This document shows positions 47,029-56,634 of a stretch of DNA of 64,000 nt, in pieces. The notes under the pieces were generated by a model. That model saw nothing but the letters and a program-made list of their open reading frames with translations. It did not search any database and was not told the origin of the DNA. How positions within the stretch are numbered: position 1 is the stretch's first letter; each line of letters opens with the position of its first letter. Origin of the DNA: Bacillus sp. FJAT-25509 (GTDB taxonomy: Bacteria; Bacillota; Bacilli; Bacillales; Bacillaceae_G); NCBI RefSeq assembly GCF_001420605.1, contig NZ_LJIZ01000002.1, positions 23,227 through 87,226 on the forward strand, given 5' to 3'. The position numbers and the translations under genes were made by a program.

Positions 47029-47814
47029 TTATACAAAATTATTTCTTCTACCTTCACTCATATATTTTATTGCTTGAATCATGCCCATTTCGTTTTTATA
47101 CAAATTATGCTTTCTTATTGCATACTGTAAAATTAACAAATAAGAGAGTTTTTTGGAAAGAGTAGCATATAAAATCCCTTTGTCATAAAAATATTTTTTA
47201 TTATAGCCCCTAAACCAAGTTGAGTCTTTTTGACTAACTGTACCTATTTGAGCGGTATTTGTAGATATTTTTAATCCTTTTTGTAAACATTCAAATAAGA
47301 AGAGTGTGTCTTCACCTGCACTGTATTTAGCTCCACCACCAAATAATAAGGAGAAATATACATTTGCTTTTTTTATACTTTCTCTTTTAAACGCTATACT
47401 AACTGCCCCATACCTCATAAAATTAAAATAATTGACTTGTGAATTTCTTTTAATTTCAGCAGTGTTCTCTCTTTCTTTATTTAAACTTGGTACATTAAAA
47501 ATTATTATGTCTGCATTTGGATCACCCTTAAATGCATTTAATACAATATTTTCATATTCGTCATTATATATAACATCATCATCAGCAAATAAACAAATAT
47601 CTCCTGTTGCCCTCATAAGTGCATTATTCCTGCTTAAACCAATTCCACGTTCATTAAAAGATAAAAATCTTATAATATTTCCCTTATATGGAAATTCTTC
47701 AAATATAACTTTATCGCACTGATTAATAAATATTGCATTTGAATGAATGTTCATTTTTTCTAACAAACTATTATCTTTCTGATGCATGGTTGAAACTAAA
47801 ACTTCTAATTTCAT
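47029..47814 (-). CDS. GT2 glycosyltransferase
   Basis: 261 residues. GT-A fold: short start LEVLVSTMHQKD, FNERGIGLSRNNALMRATGD near 55, and the metal-binding CLFADDDVIY near 78. A conserved GGGAKYSAGEDTLFLFE is seen near 160. No membrane helix. ATAGGAG precedes the ATG. Eight bases from the GT2 upstream. Confidence 0.82.
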   Translation of the reverse strand: MKLEVLVSTMHQKDNSLLEKMNIHSNAIFINQCDKVIFEEFPYKGNIIRFLSFNERGIGLSRNNALMRATGDICLFADDDVIYNDEYENIVLNAFKGDPNADIIIFNVPSLNKERENTAEIKRNSQVNYFNFMRYGAVSIAFKRESIKKANVYFSLLFGGGAKYSAGEDTLFLFECLQKGLKISTNTAQIGTVSQKDSTWFRGYNKKYFYDKGILYATLSKKLSYLLILQYAIRKHNLYKNEMGMIQAIKYMSEGRRNNFV

Positions 47815-47823
47815 AATTTTCTC

Positions 47824-48777
47824 CTATCCTATCTTTAATAATAGTTTCAAACTATAAATAGGTGATGTGATAAATGCATTGATTGAATACTTAGCAAAGT
47901 CAGTATATTTTTTTCTTCTTAACTCTGCAAAAGCCAGTACGGCAAAGTGTCTCATTTTTATATATCGAATATCCTTTTTAGTTAGCTGTGAAAAGAATTG
48001 CTTCTTATACTCAAACAAATTATTTTCACCCTCAATTTTACTTTTCCCACTTGATAGTCCATCTGTATTTGTATGAACATATGCCTTAATATCACAGACA
48101 GACAGATAGCCAAATTTACCTCCAGACTCTATAGCTTTCTGCATCAAATAAAATTCATCACCTACATTAATTGGAGGAAAGCCTCCGATACTCACTATAA
48201 ATTCTCTTTTAAACATCATTGTATCGGTTCCTGTCATGTGGTGCATGAGATGGTACCTAAGTAAATCACTTTTAGTTGTTTTCTTGATATATTTCCGATT
48301 ACGCCTTTCAAGCAGTTTGCCATTTTCACCATAAAGGAATAAATCAGTTATGGAAAAATCAGTCTCGTTTTCTATCATAAACTCTACCTGATTTTTAATT
48401 TTGTTTGGTAAATAAATATCATCATCATCAAGAAATGTAATATATTCACCAGAAGCAGTTTTAATACCAATGTTTCTGGTTTCGGCTGAACCCTTATTAA
48501 CTTTGTTCTGAATATATTTAATCCTCTTATTTAATTGAGGCTCAAAATTATCAATGATAGATTTGACCTTATTATTCCATGTACCATCTGCATTATCATC
48601 AACCACAACAATCTCTACATGTTCATATGTTTGTCTCATAAGTGAGACCAGTGCTTTTTCCAAGGATGTATCCCGTCGATAGGTTGCAACGATTACGCTA
48701 ACTAGCGGTAGTACAACCAATTTGTTACCATCCTCAAAATCATTGAGGTTATTAAAGCTAACAATCCCCACTGCCAT
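47824..48777 (-). CDS. GT2 glycosyltransferase
   Basis: 317 residues. PLVSVIVATYRRDTSLEKAL near 25, IVVVDDNADGTWNNKV near 55, TASGEYITFLDDDDIY near 105 (DxD), then the acceptor-side GGFPPINVGDEFYLMQKA near 195. The first 22 residues (AVGIVSFNNLNDFEDGNKLV) look like an unrelated extension, but TAGGAGG before the ATG supports the start. Confidence 0.84.
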   Translation of the reverse strand: MAVGIVSFNNLNDFEDGNKLVVLPLVSVIVATYRRDTSLEKALVSLMRQTYEHVEIVVVDDNADGTWNNKVKSIIDNFEPQLNKRIKYIQNKVNKGSAETRNIGIKTASGEYITFLDDDDIYLPNKIKNQVEFMIENETDFSITDLFLYGENGKLLERRNRKYIKKTTKSDLLRYHLMHHMTGTDTMMFKREFIVSIGGFPPINVGDEFYLMQKAIESGGKFGYLSVCDIKAYVHTNTDGLSSGKSKIEGENNLFEYKKQFFSQLTKKDIRYIKMRHFAVLAFAELRRKKYTDFAKYSINAFITSPIYSLKLLLKIG

Positions 48778-48818
48778 TATCTTAATTTCCTCCTATTTTT
48801 GAATTAATGGACGTCATT

Positions 48819-49442
48819 TTATACTACACTTTCTTCGACCTCTTTTTCTTCCAATGTTCCAGTCTTACCTTCAACAACGCCCTCACTCTTTACAACACTT
48901 ACGATGGTCCCAAAGAAGCACTTAACATCCATCCAAAAACTTATTTTCTTAACATATTCCCCATCCAACCTTGCCTTTATTTTTATAGGTAGCTCATCTC
49001 TACCATTAATCTGCGCCCACCCAGTGAGTCCAGGTAGCACATTATTAGCTCCATATTTATCTCGTTCAGCAATTAAATCATATTGATTCCACAGTGCTGG
49101 TCTTGGACCAATAATACTCATCTGTCCAACAAATATATTCCATATTTGTGGTAACTCATCTAAAGAAGTTTTCCTCATAAATTTACCCATTTTTGTAATG
49201 TATTGCTCTGGATTTTCCAAAAGATGTGTTGGTGTGTCATTTGGTGTATCTATACTCATTGTTCGGAATTTTAATATATGAAAATGAGTTTTATGAATAC
49301 CGATACGTTTTTGTTTGAACAACACTGGACCTTTTGAATCCAATTTTATCGCCAAGATAAGAAGTAAAAATATTGGTGATAAAAAGAATAACCCACAGAA
49401 AGAAAGAATAATATCAATAAACCTTTTTACCTTCAAATACAT
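48819..49442 (-). CDS. Undecaprenyl-phosphate sugar phosphotransferase (priming)
   Basis: About 207 residues. Starts repeat-unit assembly by moving a sugar-1-phosphate to undecaprenyl phosphate. One N-terminal re-entrant/membrane helix (IDIILSFCGLFFLSPIFLLL), then KFRTMSIDTPNDTP, RKTSLDELPQIWNIFVGQMS and GPRPALWNQYD, the bacterial sugar transferase motifs. EpsL-type. I start at ATG 49442, after GGGG, not the GTG at 49451 that overlaps the preceding stop. With the acetyltransferase gene it forms an EpsL-EpsM/PglC-PglD pair. Confidence 0.88.
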   Translation of the reverse strand: MYLKVKRFIDIILSFCGLFFLSPIFLLLILAIKLDSKGPVLFKQKRIGIHKTHFHILKFRTMSIDTPNDTPTHLLENPEQYITKMGKFMRKTSLDELPQIWNIFVGQMSIIGPRPALWNQYDLIAERDKYGANNVLPGLTGWAQINGRDELPIKIKARLDGEYVKKISFWMDVKCFFGTIVSVVKSEGVVEGKTGTLEEKEVEESVV

Positions 49443-49447
49443 TTTTC

Positions 49448-49999
49448 TCACACCCCAGCTTCAAAACTATATTCTCTTAATTTCTTTTTTTTAGAATAAA
49501 CCCTACCAGCATCTAATTTCTTTTGTCGGTCAACTCTGCATCCTGCTTTAACAATAGCACCTGAATTAATATGTGAACCCTCACCAACAAAACTATCGTG
49601 ATCCACTAATGCTCCTATACTAATGATGCAGCCTTTCTCTAGTTTTGCATTTGTATTAACAACTGCCTTTGCGCAAATTATAGATCCTAGGTCAACCCTC
49701 GCTAACGGACTTTTATAAGCAGTAGGGTGCATCAGCACTGGAATCTGAAAGCCTGCTTCAATCAATTCTTCAAGCCATCTCATCCTCTGCTCATTGTTAC
49801 CTATAGCAACAAAAGCATAGTTGTATTTGTTAACAAACAATCTATAATCATTGCAAATTCCTATCGCTATATCAGAGTAGTCATCTAGGAAATCAATTTT
49901 GGCAAAACAATCCATTGCAATAGCAGTTTCTTTAACTACTCTTCCATGACCACCAGCGCCCAGTATTAGTAAATTTTCTTTCAAGAAAATCAGCTCCAT
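49448..49999 (-). CDS. NeuD/PglD/EpsM-type sugar O- or N-acetyltransferase
   Basis: 183 residues. NAD-like start LLILGAGGHGRVVKETAIA, then a left-handed beta-helix (about 90-165; LARVDLGSIICAKAVVNTNA) and HINSGAIVKAG. Probably acetylates the nucleotide sugar used by the priming transferase next door. The normal family motif after the helix (a glycine-rich loop) is replaced by RVDRQKKLDAGRVYSKKKK, so the C-terminus is divergent. Start ATG 49999 (AGGAT site) or TTG 49984 (GGAG site); both possible. Confidence 0.78.
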   Translation of the reverse strand: MELIFLKENLLILGAGGHGRVVKETAIAMDCFAKIDFLDDYSDIAIGICNDYRLFVNKYNYAFVAIGNNEQRMRWLEELIEAGFQIPVLMHPTAYKSPLARVDLGSIICAKAVVNTNAKLEKGCIISIGALVDHDSFVGEGSHINSGAIVKAGCRVDRQKKLDAGRVYSKKKKLREYSFEAGV

Positions 50000-50216
50000 T
50001 ATTATATCCTAGGAGAGTAGCTTAGTGTTTAATTAGAAATAAGCACTTTTAAAAATCTACTAAAATACTAATAACCTCTCACTACTTTTCTCACTATTTT
50101 TTCAATACTTACATAATGCTTTGACCAGATATTTTTTTCAAGTTCTCGATTACCTAATGGCTAATTTTCTATGTGTTTTATATGAAATGTAATCTAGTTA
50201 GTATTAAATATCAATT
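50000..50216. other. Intergenic region, AT-rich
   Basis: Between the acetyltransferase and the dehydratase. It should carry a promoter for the capsule block; no clear hairpin was found. Confidence 0.35.
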
Positions 50217-52028
50217 TCATCGAATATGAACTAGAGATTTATAATTAGCCATATCTAAGAGTCTTTCACGTATTACTTCTTTACTCATATTATCAAAATC
50301 ATTCATAAACATTTCAATAATTTCACGATCCAAAAGGACTGCCTTACCCACATGTATCTTAGGAAAAATTTGCTTTGGATGAACCTCATTTTCATTCAAT
50401 AATTCCTCAAACAATTTTTCTCCAGGGCGAATTCCTGAGAATTCGATTTCTATTTCTTCAGTTGAAAAGCCTGACATTGTAATTAAGTTTTTTGCTAGAT
50501 CCACAATCTTAACTGGCTCACCCATATCCAGGACAAAAATTTCCCCACCCCTAGCAATGGCACCAGCCTGTATTACTAACCGTGAAGCCTCTGGAATTGT
50601 CATAAAGTAACGAATCATATCTGGGTGGGTTACCGTAACAGGGCCTCCTTTTTGAATTTGTTTTTTAAATAATGGAATAACACTACCTCTACTACCAAGG
50701 ACATTTCCAAATCGAACCGCAACAAACTTTGTATTACTAGCAGAAGCCATTTGTTGGACTACCATTTCTGCGACCCTTTTTGTTGCTCCCATCACATTTG
50801 TAGGATTAACTGCTTTATCGCTTGATACCATAACAAATGTATTAACTCCAAATGTATCTGCAGCTTCTGCCACATTCCTTGTTCCAAACACATTATTTTT
50901 TACCGCTTCTTCAGGATTTCTTTCCATTAACGGTACATGCTTATGCGCCGCTGCATGATATATTACATATGGTCGATGTTTATCAATGACCTCAAATATC
51001 TTATTTCGATCTTGAATATCAGCAATTTCAGTAATTATTTCAATACTATCTTTATATGTTTCTCTTAATTCCATTTCTATTGTATAAATACTGTTTTCCC
51101 CATGACCTAATAGAACAATTTTTGATGGTTGGTATTTTAAAACTTGACGGCAGATTTCTGAACCTATTGATCCACCTGCTCCTGTTACTAGAATCGTATT
51201 ATCTTTTATAGAATCTAGAATTCCTTCATCATCTAGTTGAATTGGATCTCTTCCTAATAACTCTTCTACTTTTACTTCTCTAAATTCATTTACTGCAACT
51301 TTCCCCTGTAGTATATCCTCTAACATTGGAACAATTTGGGTTTTAGCCTTAGTTTTACTACACTCTTGAAAAATGGAATTAATTCCTTTTTTATTTAAAG
51401 ATGGCATAGCAATTATGATTGTTTCAATATTGTAATCTTCAACAACTTGTTCAATTTCATTTGTTTTACCCACAACTGGAATATTCATTATTTCTAATTT
51501 AAACTTTGCTGGATCATCATCTATAAATGCAACAGGACATAGTTCTGTATCATTACTTCTAATTAACTGACGTACTACCATTGTCCCTGCTTTTCCAGCC
51601 CCAATAATTAAAGTTCTCTTTTTGTTTGTAGACTTAGCAATAAATGAATCACGGATCATCCGCCAAACAAAACGAGAACCGCCGATTAGTAATATATGAA
51701 GCATCCAAGTTATCATTAAGACACGAATATAAATTCCATTTGTAAAAACTAACTGCACAATTGCAGTAATCGCAATAGAAAATGATACTGCCTTAAAAAT
51801 ATGAAATAGTTCTCCAACACTTGCGTATTCCCACGATTTCTTGTAGAGCTTATAATAGAAAGCAAAAATATGATGACAAATTAAAATTGTAACTGAACCT
51901 ATAATTAAAAAAGGTGGGATATCATCAAATATATTTGGATATAAAAACCAATAACTTAAATAAACAGAGGTAAGAACGATTATAGAATCGAGAAATGCTA
52001 AAAGTGAAATTCTTTTTTGATATGACAT
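50217..52028 (-). CDS. EpsC/CapD/PglF-type UDP-sugar 4,6-dehydratase
   Basis: 603 residues: four N-terminal membrane helices (about 10-120), a CoA-like nucleotide-binding domain with IIGAGKAGTMVVRQLI near 140, then an SDR dehydratase domain from about 280 with TGAGGSIGSEICRQVL, AAAHKHVPLMERNPEEAVKNN, SSDKAVNPTNVMGATKRVAE (Y replaced by M, typical of the group), and VRFGNVLGSRGSVIPLFKKQ. Makes UDP-4-keto-6-deoxy-HexNAc for the deoxy-amino sugar the acetyltransferase may modify. GGGGG precedes the ATG. Confidence 0.88.
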   Translation of the reverse strand: MSYQKRISLLAFLDSIIVLTSVYLSYWFLYPNIFDDIPPFLIIGSVTILICHHIFAFYYKLYKKSWEYASVGELFHIFKAVSFSIAITAIVQLVFTNGIYIRVLMITWMLHILLIGGSRFVWRMIRDSFIAKSTNKKRTLIIGAGKAGTMVVRQLIRSNDTELCPVAFIDDDPAKFKLEIMNIPVVGKTNEIEQVVEDYNIETIIIAMPSLNKKGINSIFQECSKTKAKTQIVPMLEDILQGKVAVNEFREVKVEELLGRDPIQLDDEGILDSIKDNTILVTGAGGSIGSEICRQVLKYQPSKIVLLGHGENSIYTIEMELRETYKDSIEIITEIADIQDRNKIFEVIDKHRPYVIYHAAAHKHVPLMERNPEEAVKNNVFGTRNVAEAADTFGVNTFVMVSSDKAVNPTNVMGATKRVAEMVVQQMASASNTKFVAVRFGNVLGSRGSVIPLFKKQIQKGGPVTVTHPDMIRYFMTIPEASRLVIQAGAIARGGEIFVLDMGEPVKIVDLAKNLITMSGFSTEEIEIEFSGIRPGEKLFEELLNENEVHPKQIFPKIHVGKAVLLDREIIEMFMNDFDNMSKEVIRERLLDMANYKSLVHIR

Positions 52029-52082
52029 TATATATCCCCCTTACTCAATTCCAAAAAAATCAACTAAATTACTCACATAACT

Positions 52083-52976
52083 TTAATTTATTTCTCTTAA
52101 ACTAAAATCAGTTTTTTTTAAAACTTCATCCATAAATTTCAATAAATCTTCTTTTAAGTCCTCATGCTGTAAAGCAAACTCAATTGTCGTTTTAATAAAC
52201 CCTAATTTCTCACCAACATCATGACGTTTTCCTTCAAAGTCATATGCAAACACACGTTGAATTGAATTTAATTTTTGAATGGCATCTGTTAATTGAATTT
52301 CGCCACCTGCACCAATTGATTGCTCTTCTAAGTACATAAAAATTTTAGGTGTAAATACATAGCGACCCATGATTGCTAAATTAGAAGGAGCTGTACCTGG
52401 TGCTGGCTTTTCAACAAAGTTTTGTACTTCATATCTTCTACCTTCTTGCATAATTGGTTCTACAATTCCATAACGATGCGTTTCTTCTTCCGGAACACTT
52501 TGTACACCAATAACAGATGAATAAGTATTGTTATATTGGTCAATTAACTGCTTTAATCCTGGTGTTTCTGCTTCAACAATGTCATCCCCAAGCAATACTG
52601 CAAATGGTTCGTTACCGATAAAATTACGTGCACACCACACCGCATGACCTAGTCCTTTAGGTTCTTTTTGTCTTATATAATGAATGTCGATATTAGACGG
52701 CGCTTTAACCTGTTCTAATAACGCATATTTCTCTTTTTCTAATAAATTTTGTTCTAGCTCATATGAATAATCAAAATGATCTTCAATTGCACGTTTTCCT
52801 TTACCTGTTACGATAATGATATCTTCAATTCCTGATTCAATTGCTTCTTCAACAATGTATTGAATTGTTGGTTTGTCTACGATTGGTAGCATTTCTTTCG
52901 GCATTGCTTTTGTTGCAGGTAAAAAGCGTGTTCCTAATCCCGCAGCCGGTATGATTGCTTTTCTTACTTTCTTCAT
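52083..52976 (-). CDS. galU: UTP-glucose-1-phosphate uridylyltransferase, copy 2
   Basis: UDP-glucose synthesis. [19 protein letters not shown] at the start, [29 protein letters not shown], and [22 protein letters not shown] use ATG 52976 (KKVRK), the start shared with copy 3, behind GGGGGA. It is nearly identical to copy 3 (61021) apart from the C-terminal 20 residues ([13 protein letters not shown] here), and more distant from copy 1. Left member of the duplicated segment. Confidence 0.93.
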   Translation of the reverse strand: MKKVRKAIIPAAGLGTRFLPATKAMPKEMLPIVDKPTIQYIVEEAIESGIEDIIIVTGKGKRAIEDHFDYSYELEQNLLEKEKYALLEQVKAPSNIDIHYIRQKEPKGLGHAVWCARNFIGNEPFAVLLGDDIVEAETPGLKQLIDQYNNTYSSVIGVQSVPEEETHRYGIVEPIMQEGRRYEVQNFVEKPAPGTAPSNLAIMGRYVFTPKIFMYLEEQSIGAGGEIQLTDAIQKLNSIQRVFAYDFEGKRHDVGEKLGFIKTTIEFALQHEDLKEDLLKFMDEVLKKTDFSLREIN

Positions 52977-53324
52977 TTCTCTAAGTCCCCCCATCGCTTT
53001 CTTTCCCCAAAAAATATAAAGTTTCTCCTTCTATATTCATGCGAATAAATACACAAAAAGAAACTTTATTTTCATTTATATCAAATATAATTTAGGGCAT
53101 CTAACCCATCCTCACACCATACTCTTGACGACTCGCGTCTAAGTAAAGGAATATTTATAATACATGTTTTATCTTACAGAATATGAAGTATTAGTCCGAT
53201 GATTGAATTTTTTCACTGGAACTAATCACATGTCTAAAGTAAGCAAAACACTTTTAAAATCATCTACCACAGTAAAGCCGAGTACCTCCATTGATAACGG
53301 TAAGGAGATATCACCATTCATTTA
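52977..53324. other. galU upstream region, one uncertain short ORF
   Basis: 348 bases. An interrupted inverted repeat (AAAGTTTCT / AGAAACTTT, about 53019-53067) recurs in part upstream of copy 3. A 31-codon ORF (MNGDISLPLSMEVLGFTVVD, minus strand, 53321 down to about 53226) starts just after cpsB's stop; it is probably chance or a gene remnant. Confidence 0.4.
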
Positions 53325-54098
53325 TTAAATTCCTAATAAACGACTAAAAATATTTTGTTTTATTTTAAAAGGTTGTTCTGGATAAAGAATATCACCATTT
53401 ACAATTGATTGTGCATTTTCTCTCATTAGGAACTCAGTTTCTATTCCATATTTTTCTCGAATGATCCCATACGCATCTAATAACTCAAAATTCCGATTTT
53501 TCGTATTGTGAGCATCTGATGCAATTGTATGTACCCAATTCGCATCAATACATTTAAAAGCAAACTTCTGAATTCTTTTACCGAATGTTCCTGTTATTGA
53601 TGAAGCAGTTAGTTGAGTTAAAATCCCTTTTTGGACAAATTCAAAAAGAATATCTGGTTCGTTTATAAGAACTTTGTTCCGTTCAGGATGTACAAGTATC
53701 GGTATAATTCGATTTGCTTGCATCTCATAAAATAACTTTTTAGTAAAATGTGGTATATGGGATGACGGAAGCTCGCATAGTAAATAGCGTCTTCCATCAT
53801 TAATTGAAACAATTCGATTAAGCTCAAAGTCTTGAATCAATTCCCCATAAAGCCTTACCTCTTGCCCTGGTAATATTGTTAAAGGTATAGCTTTTTGTTT
53901 TAATACATAATTTAGCTCTTCTACTTTTTCTAAAATCTTTTTTCTGTCTGTATTGTAACGTCCGTTCTGATGATGAGGTGATGCAACAATTGTATGAATC
54001 CCATTGTCCACGGCTGCTCGAGCCATATTAATACTATCTTCCATTGTAATTGGACCGTCATCTAGGCCTGGTAAAATATGACAGTGAAGATCAATCAT
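53325..54098 (-). CDS. cpsB: Tyrosine-protein phosphatase CpsB/YwqE, PHP domain
   Basis: Dephosphorylates the CpsD kinase; manganese PHP phosphohydrolase. 257 residues. IDLHCHILPGLDDGP at 2-16 gives the first metal ligands, ASPHHQNGRY near 40, LVHPERNK near 137 and ASDAHNTKNR near 185 the rest. Full length. Overlaps cpsD by 4 bases (ATGA). Part of cpsA-cpsD-cpsB order (transcription right to left). Confidence 0.92.
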   Translation of the reverse strand: MIDLHCHILPGLDDGPITMEDSINMARAAVDNGIHTIVASPHHQNGRYNTDRKKILEKVEELNYVLKQKAIPLTILPGQEVRLYGELIQDFELNRIVSINDGRRYLLCELPSSHIPHFTKKLFYEMQANRIIPILVHPERNKVLINEPDILFEFVQKGILTQLTASSITGTFGKRIQKFAFKCIDANWVHTIASDAHNTKNRNFELLDAYGIIREKYGIETEFLMRENAQSIVNGDILYPEQPFKIKQNIFSRLLGI

Positions 54099-54790
54099 TT
54101 TTCGCTACCATAATAATCGTAATAACCGTCTTTATCCTGTTCCGCTCGATTTAACACAACACCTAGAATATTTGCGTTTACTAATGTTAATAGCTCTTTT
54201 GCTTTTTTAATTTTTTCTTTTGCCGTGTATCCTCTACGGACAACTAAAATCGTACCATCACATACTTGTGAAATGATTTGTGCATCAGTAACTGCTAACA
54301 ATGGAGGAGCATCAAAAAGAATCACATCATATTGTTCATACATTTGTGCAATCAACTTCTTCATTTTTTCTGAAGATAATAGCTCAGATGGATTTGGCGG
54401 TATTGGTCCTGAAGTTAGAATGGATAGATTGCTAATATCAGTTTTTTGTATAACGTCCTTTAAGGACTTTTCTTGCGCAATTGCAGTTGTTAAACCTTTA
54501 AAATTCTCTAATTTAAAATCGGAATGCAATTGAGGTTTACGTAGATCTGCATCTACTAAAAGAACTTTCTTTTCTTGCTGAGCATATGTAACAGCAAGAT
54601 TGGCAATTGTCGTTGTTTTACCTTCTGAAGGCTCGGAAGATGTTACTAAAATCGATTTTATTTTTTTATCGATTGAAGAAAATTGGATATTAGTACGAAC
54701 CGTTCTATATTGCTCTGCAAATGGTGATTTAGGGTTTGTTAATGTAATAAGAAATCTTTTTAAACTTTCTTTAGCCATTTTTCTAACCAT
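54095..54790 (-). CDS. cpsD: Capsular tyrosine kinase CpsD/YwqD
   Basis: BY-kinase that works with the CpsA membrane activator to control polymer length. About 231 residues: EQYRTVRTNIQFSS near 25, Walker A SSEPSEGKTTT near 52, Walker A' VLLVDADLRKPQ near 80, Walker B VILFDAPPLL near 158, and a tyrosine-rich tail DGYYDYYG. Start is uncertain (GTG 54805, ATG 54790 or ATG 54778); 54790 follows the CpsA stop and its AAAGGG. Confidence 0.9.
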   Translation of the reverse strand: MVRKMAKESLKRFLITLTNPKSPFAEQYRTVRTNIQFSSIDKKIKSILVTSSEPSEGKTTTIANLAVTYAQQEKKVLLVDADLRKPQLHSDFKLENFKGLTTAIAQEKSLKDVIQKTDISNLSILTSGPIPPNPSELLSSEKMKKLIAQMYEQYDVILFDAPPLLAVTDAQIISQVCDGTILVVRRGYTAKEKIKKAKELLTLVNANILGVVLNRAEQDKDGYYDYYGSEK

Positions 54791-54797
54791 TTTACGT

Positions 54798-55517
54798 TTA
54801 CGCACCCTTTCCCATTTTTAAATTTATTTTAGGAGTAATTTTCCCCTTTGATACTTCAGTAATAACACCTAAAATTGGTAATTCTAATAATTCTTCAAGT
54901 TGTTTTTCAGTTTTTACTGTGTTATCTAAAAACTCAAGTAAGAATGCAATACCAACTGAAAGCATTAATCCAACAGCAAAACCAATTGCAATATTTAATT
55001 TCTTATTTGGTTTAATCGGATTTTCACTTAAATCTGCTTTTGCTAAAACAGTTACATTATTTACACTCATAATTGTTTTAATTTTTGCCTGAAATACACT
55101 TGCAATCGTATTCACAATCGCTTGTGCTTGCTTTGGATCAGGATCTTGTACAGAAACAGTAAATACTTGTGAATTTGCTTCGTTTGCAACTGTGATATTA
55201 TCCGTCAGTTCTGCAACTGTATAATCTAAATTTAATTGATTAATAACTTCATTTAAAATAGCTGGACTCTTTATAACTACATTGTATGTGTTGATCAATT
55301 GAACATTTGTTTGTACTTGGTTATTTTGATAAATCGAAGAATCTTTTGTTTCTTTTTGATTAACTAATAATTGTGTTGAAGATTGATAAATCGGGGTTAA
55401 AAATAAAAAGCTAATGACTCCTGTAACCACCGTGGCTACAACTGTAATACTAATTATCATGATTAGACGTTTCTTAATAACGCCGAATAATTCCTGTAAA
55501 CTAATCGTCTCTTCCAT
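54798..55517 (-). CDS. cpsA: Chain-length regulator CpsA/YwqC (Wzz domain)
   Basis: Membrane activator of CpsD. 239 residues: N-terminal cytoplasmic helix with SLQELFGVIKKR, TM1 (about 18-40), a periplasmic-side beta/helical loop, the P-rich SENPIKPNKKLNIAIGFAVGL TM2 near 165-195, then a short tail (TPKINLKMGKGA) that meets the kinase. AAGGAGGAAG precedes the ATG. First gene of the cps three-gene operon. Confidence 0.9.
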   Translation of the reverse strand: MEETISLQELFGVIKKRLIMIISITVVATVVTGVISFLFLTPIYQSSTQLLVNQKETKDSSIYQNNQVQTNVQLINTYNVVIKSPAILNEVINQLNLDYTVAELTDNITVANEANSQVFTVSVQDPDPKQAQAIVNTIASVFQAKIKTIMSVNNVTVLAKADLSENPIKPNKKLNIAIGFAVGLMLSVGIAFLLEFLDNTVKTEKQLEELLELPILGVITEVSKGKITPKINLKMGKGA

Positions 55518-55584
55518 CGCTTCCTCCTTAAATTCTATACGTTTATTATTCTATTAAAATATACACTCAGATTCAACAGTGCCT

Positions 55585-55613
55585 AGTATAACAATTACTT
55601 AACAAAAAGTTAA
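55585..55613 (-). promoter_or_regulatory. Candidate cpsA promoter
   Basis: On the minus strand TTAACT (55608-55613) and TATACT (55585-55590) are separated by 17 bases, a plausible sigma-A promoter 68 bases upstream of the cpsA start. Confidence 0.55.
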
Positions 55614-55617
55614 GTAA
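55595..55617. promoter_or_regulatory. Inverted repeat over the cpsA promoter spacer, likely operator
   Basis: Nine-base arms (ttacttaac / gttaagtaa) with a five-A loop lie across the -35 and spacer. The same repeat is kept at 62433-62455 with one changed base. A repressor site is likely; the regulator is not known. Confidence 0.55.
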
Positions 55618-55821
55618 AAATTAATCAACATATAGGGGATTTTGGTTAAATTTACCATAAAAAAAGGTATTTTGTCGGATTATTTACCCACTTTATGGAA
55701 ACCCTTACAAACTGGTCTAGTTATGTTACATTCATTAATGAAAATTGTAACAATAGATATTATATTAGAATAATTCATATGTTGTAAATTGAATAATAAT
55801 TACTGAAATCGTAAAAATGTT

Positions 55822-55842
55822 TTTTTACCTTTTTAGTAAAAA
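55822..55842. promoter_or_regulatory. Second inverted repeat upstream of the BH0509-type gene
   Basis: tttttac / gtaaaaa arms, kept with slight change in the second copy (about 62655-62677). Function not known. Confidence 0.35.
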
Positions 55843-55955
55843 TCACTAGCACATTTTGGTTTTACTGTTATATAATAACTAATAAATAAATATACTGTAT
55901 TAAAACAGATTGAATACAAATTAATCAATCATTTAAATCAAAGGGAGTGTTGTTA

Positions 55956-56105
55956 ATGATGAGTAGAGAAGAGCGTAAAAACATGGTTCAATTTTTGGAA
56001 TTAACAAAAGGATTATCAACTGAGGACTTAGTTTTCATGACAGATGCTGATTTAGAGCACCTTTACGACACGGCTTATACGTATATGTTACATCACTCTG
56101 AGTAA
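55956..56105 (+). CDS. Small BH0509-type protein, copy 1
   Basis: A 49-residue protein that starts MMSREERKNMVQFLELTKGL and ends with TYMLHHSE; probably two short helices. The pattern REERKNMVQFL...STEDLVFMTDADLEHLYD matches my memory of the BH0509 family of small firmicute proteins of unknown function. AAGGGAG lies eight bases before the first ATG (55956). A strong terminator follows. It diverges from cpsA and may respond to the same signal. Confidence 0.75.
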   Translation: MMSREERKNMVQFLELTKGLSTEDLVFMTDADLEHLYDTAYTYMLHHSE

Positions 56106-56140
56106 GATCTTACAACTTTGGTTTACTGCACTTATAAAAT

Positions 56141-56184
56141 AAAAAGCTAGGTGAACTTCCTAATTTGGATTCACCTAGCTTTTT
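56141..56184 (+). terminator. Terminator of the BH0509-type gene, copy 1
   Basis: AAAAAGCTAGGTGAA pairs perfectly with TTCACCTAGCTTTTT. It is repeated near the RR end and in the duplicated segment. Confidence 0.88.
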
Positions 56185-56634
56185 CATTTACCAATGTTTC
56201 ATATGTAAATGCTGTATCCAATTACTTATATTTCCTCTTATTTTCGATAAAACAAAAGACAACAAAATTCCTACTTCTCTGACTATTTACCTCAACTTGA
56301 GATACAAAAATTTTAAAAGAGTATTTCTTATGCATCTTTTTGTTATATCGAAATTTTAATATTACCAATATATGGTAAATAAACAGATTGGTTATTTTTG
56401 TTGTTTAGTTATAAAAATTGTATACAATTTGTACGTTTTTACCCTAGCATTTTGTTTAATAGGGTTAGTACAAAAAAAAAAATTTTTTATTTAATTTTTA
56501 ATAAAAAATTTGTCTATTTTTTTATTAAAAACAATAAAAGTGCATTTCTCTATCCAAGCCTCTGCCTTATAAAAATAAAAAAGCTAAAATGGATCCTTTA
56601 AAAGAATTCACCTAGCTTTTTAATTTTACTCTAT
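56185..56634. other. AT-rich spacer with a second GCTA-type hairpin
   Basis: 450 bases, very AT-rich. Only a further hairpin (AAAAAGCTA ... TAGCTTTTT, 56577-56623) is recognisable; it terminates the decayed regulator on the minus strand. Similar sequence stands in the second copy (about 63022-63475). Confidence 0.5.

Larger units (their letters stand above)
55518..55955. other. Divergent regulatory region between cpsA and the BH0509-type gene
   Basis: 438 AT-rich bases with the promoter elements listed separately; mirrored at about 62396-62781 in the duplicated segment. Confidence 0.6.

Noticed and set aside
53226-53321. 31-codon ORF after cpsB
   Set aside because: Too short, no recognisable family; may be chance. 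Mentioned in the intergenic entry only.
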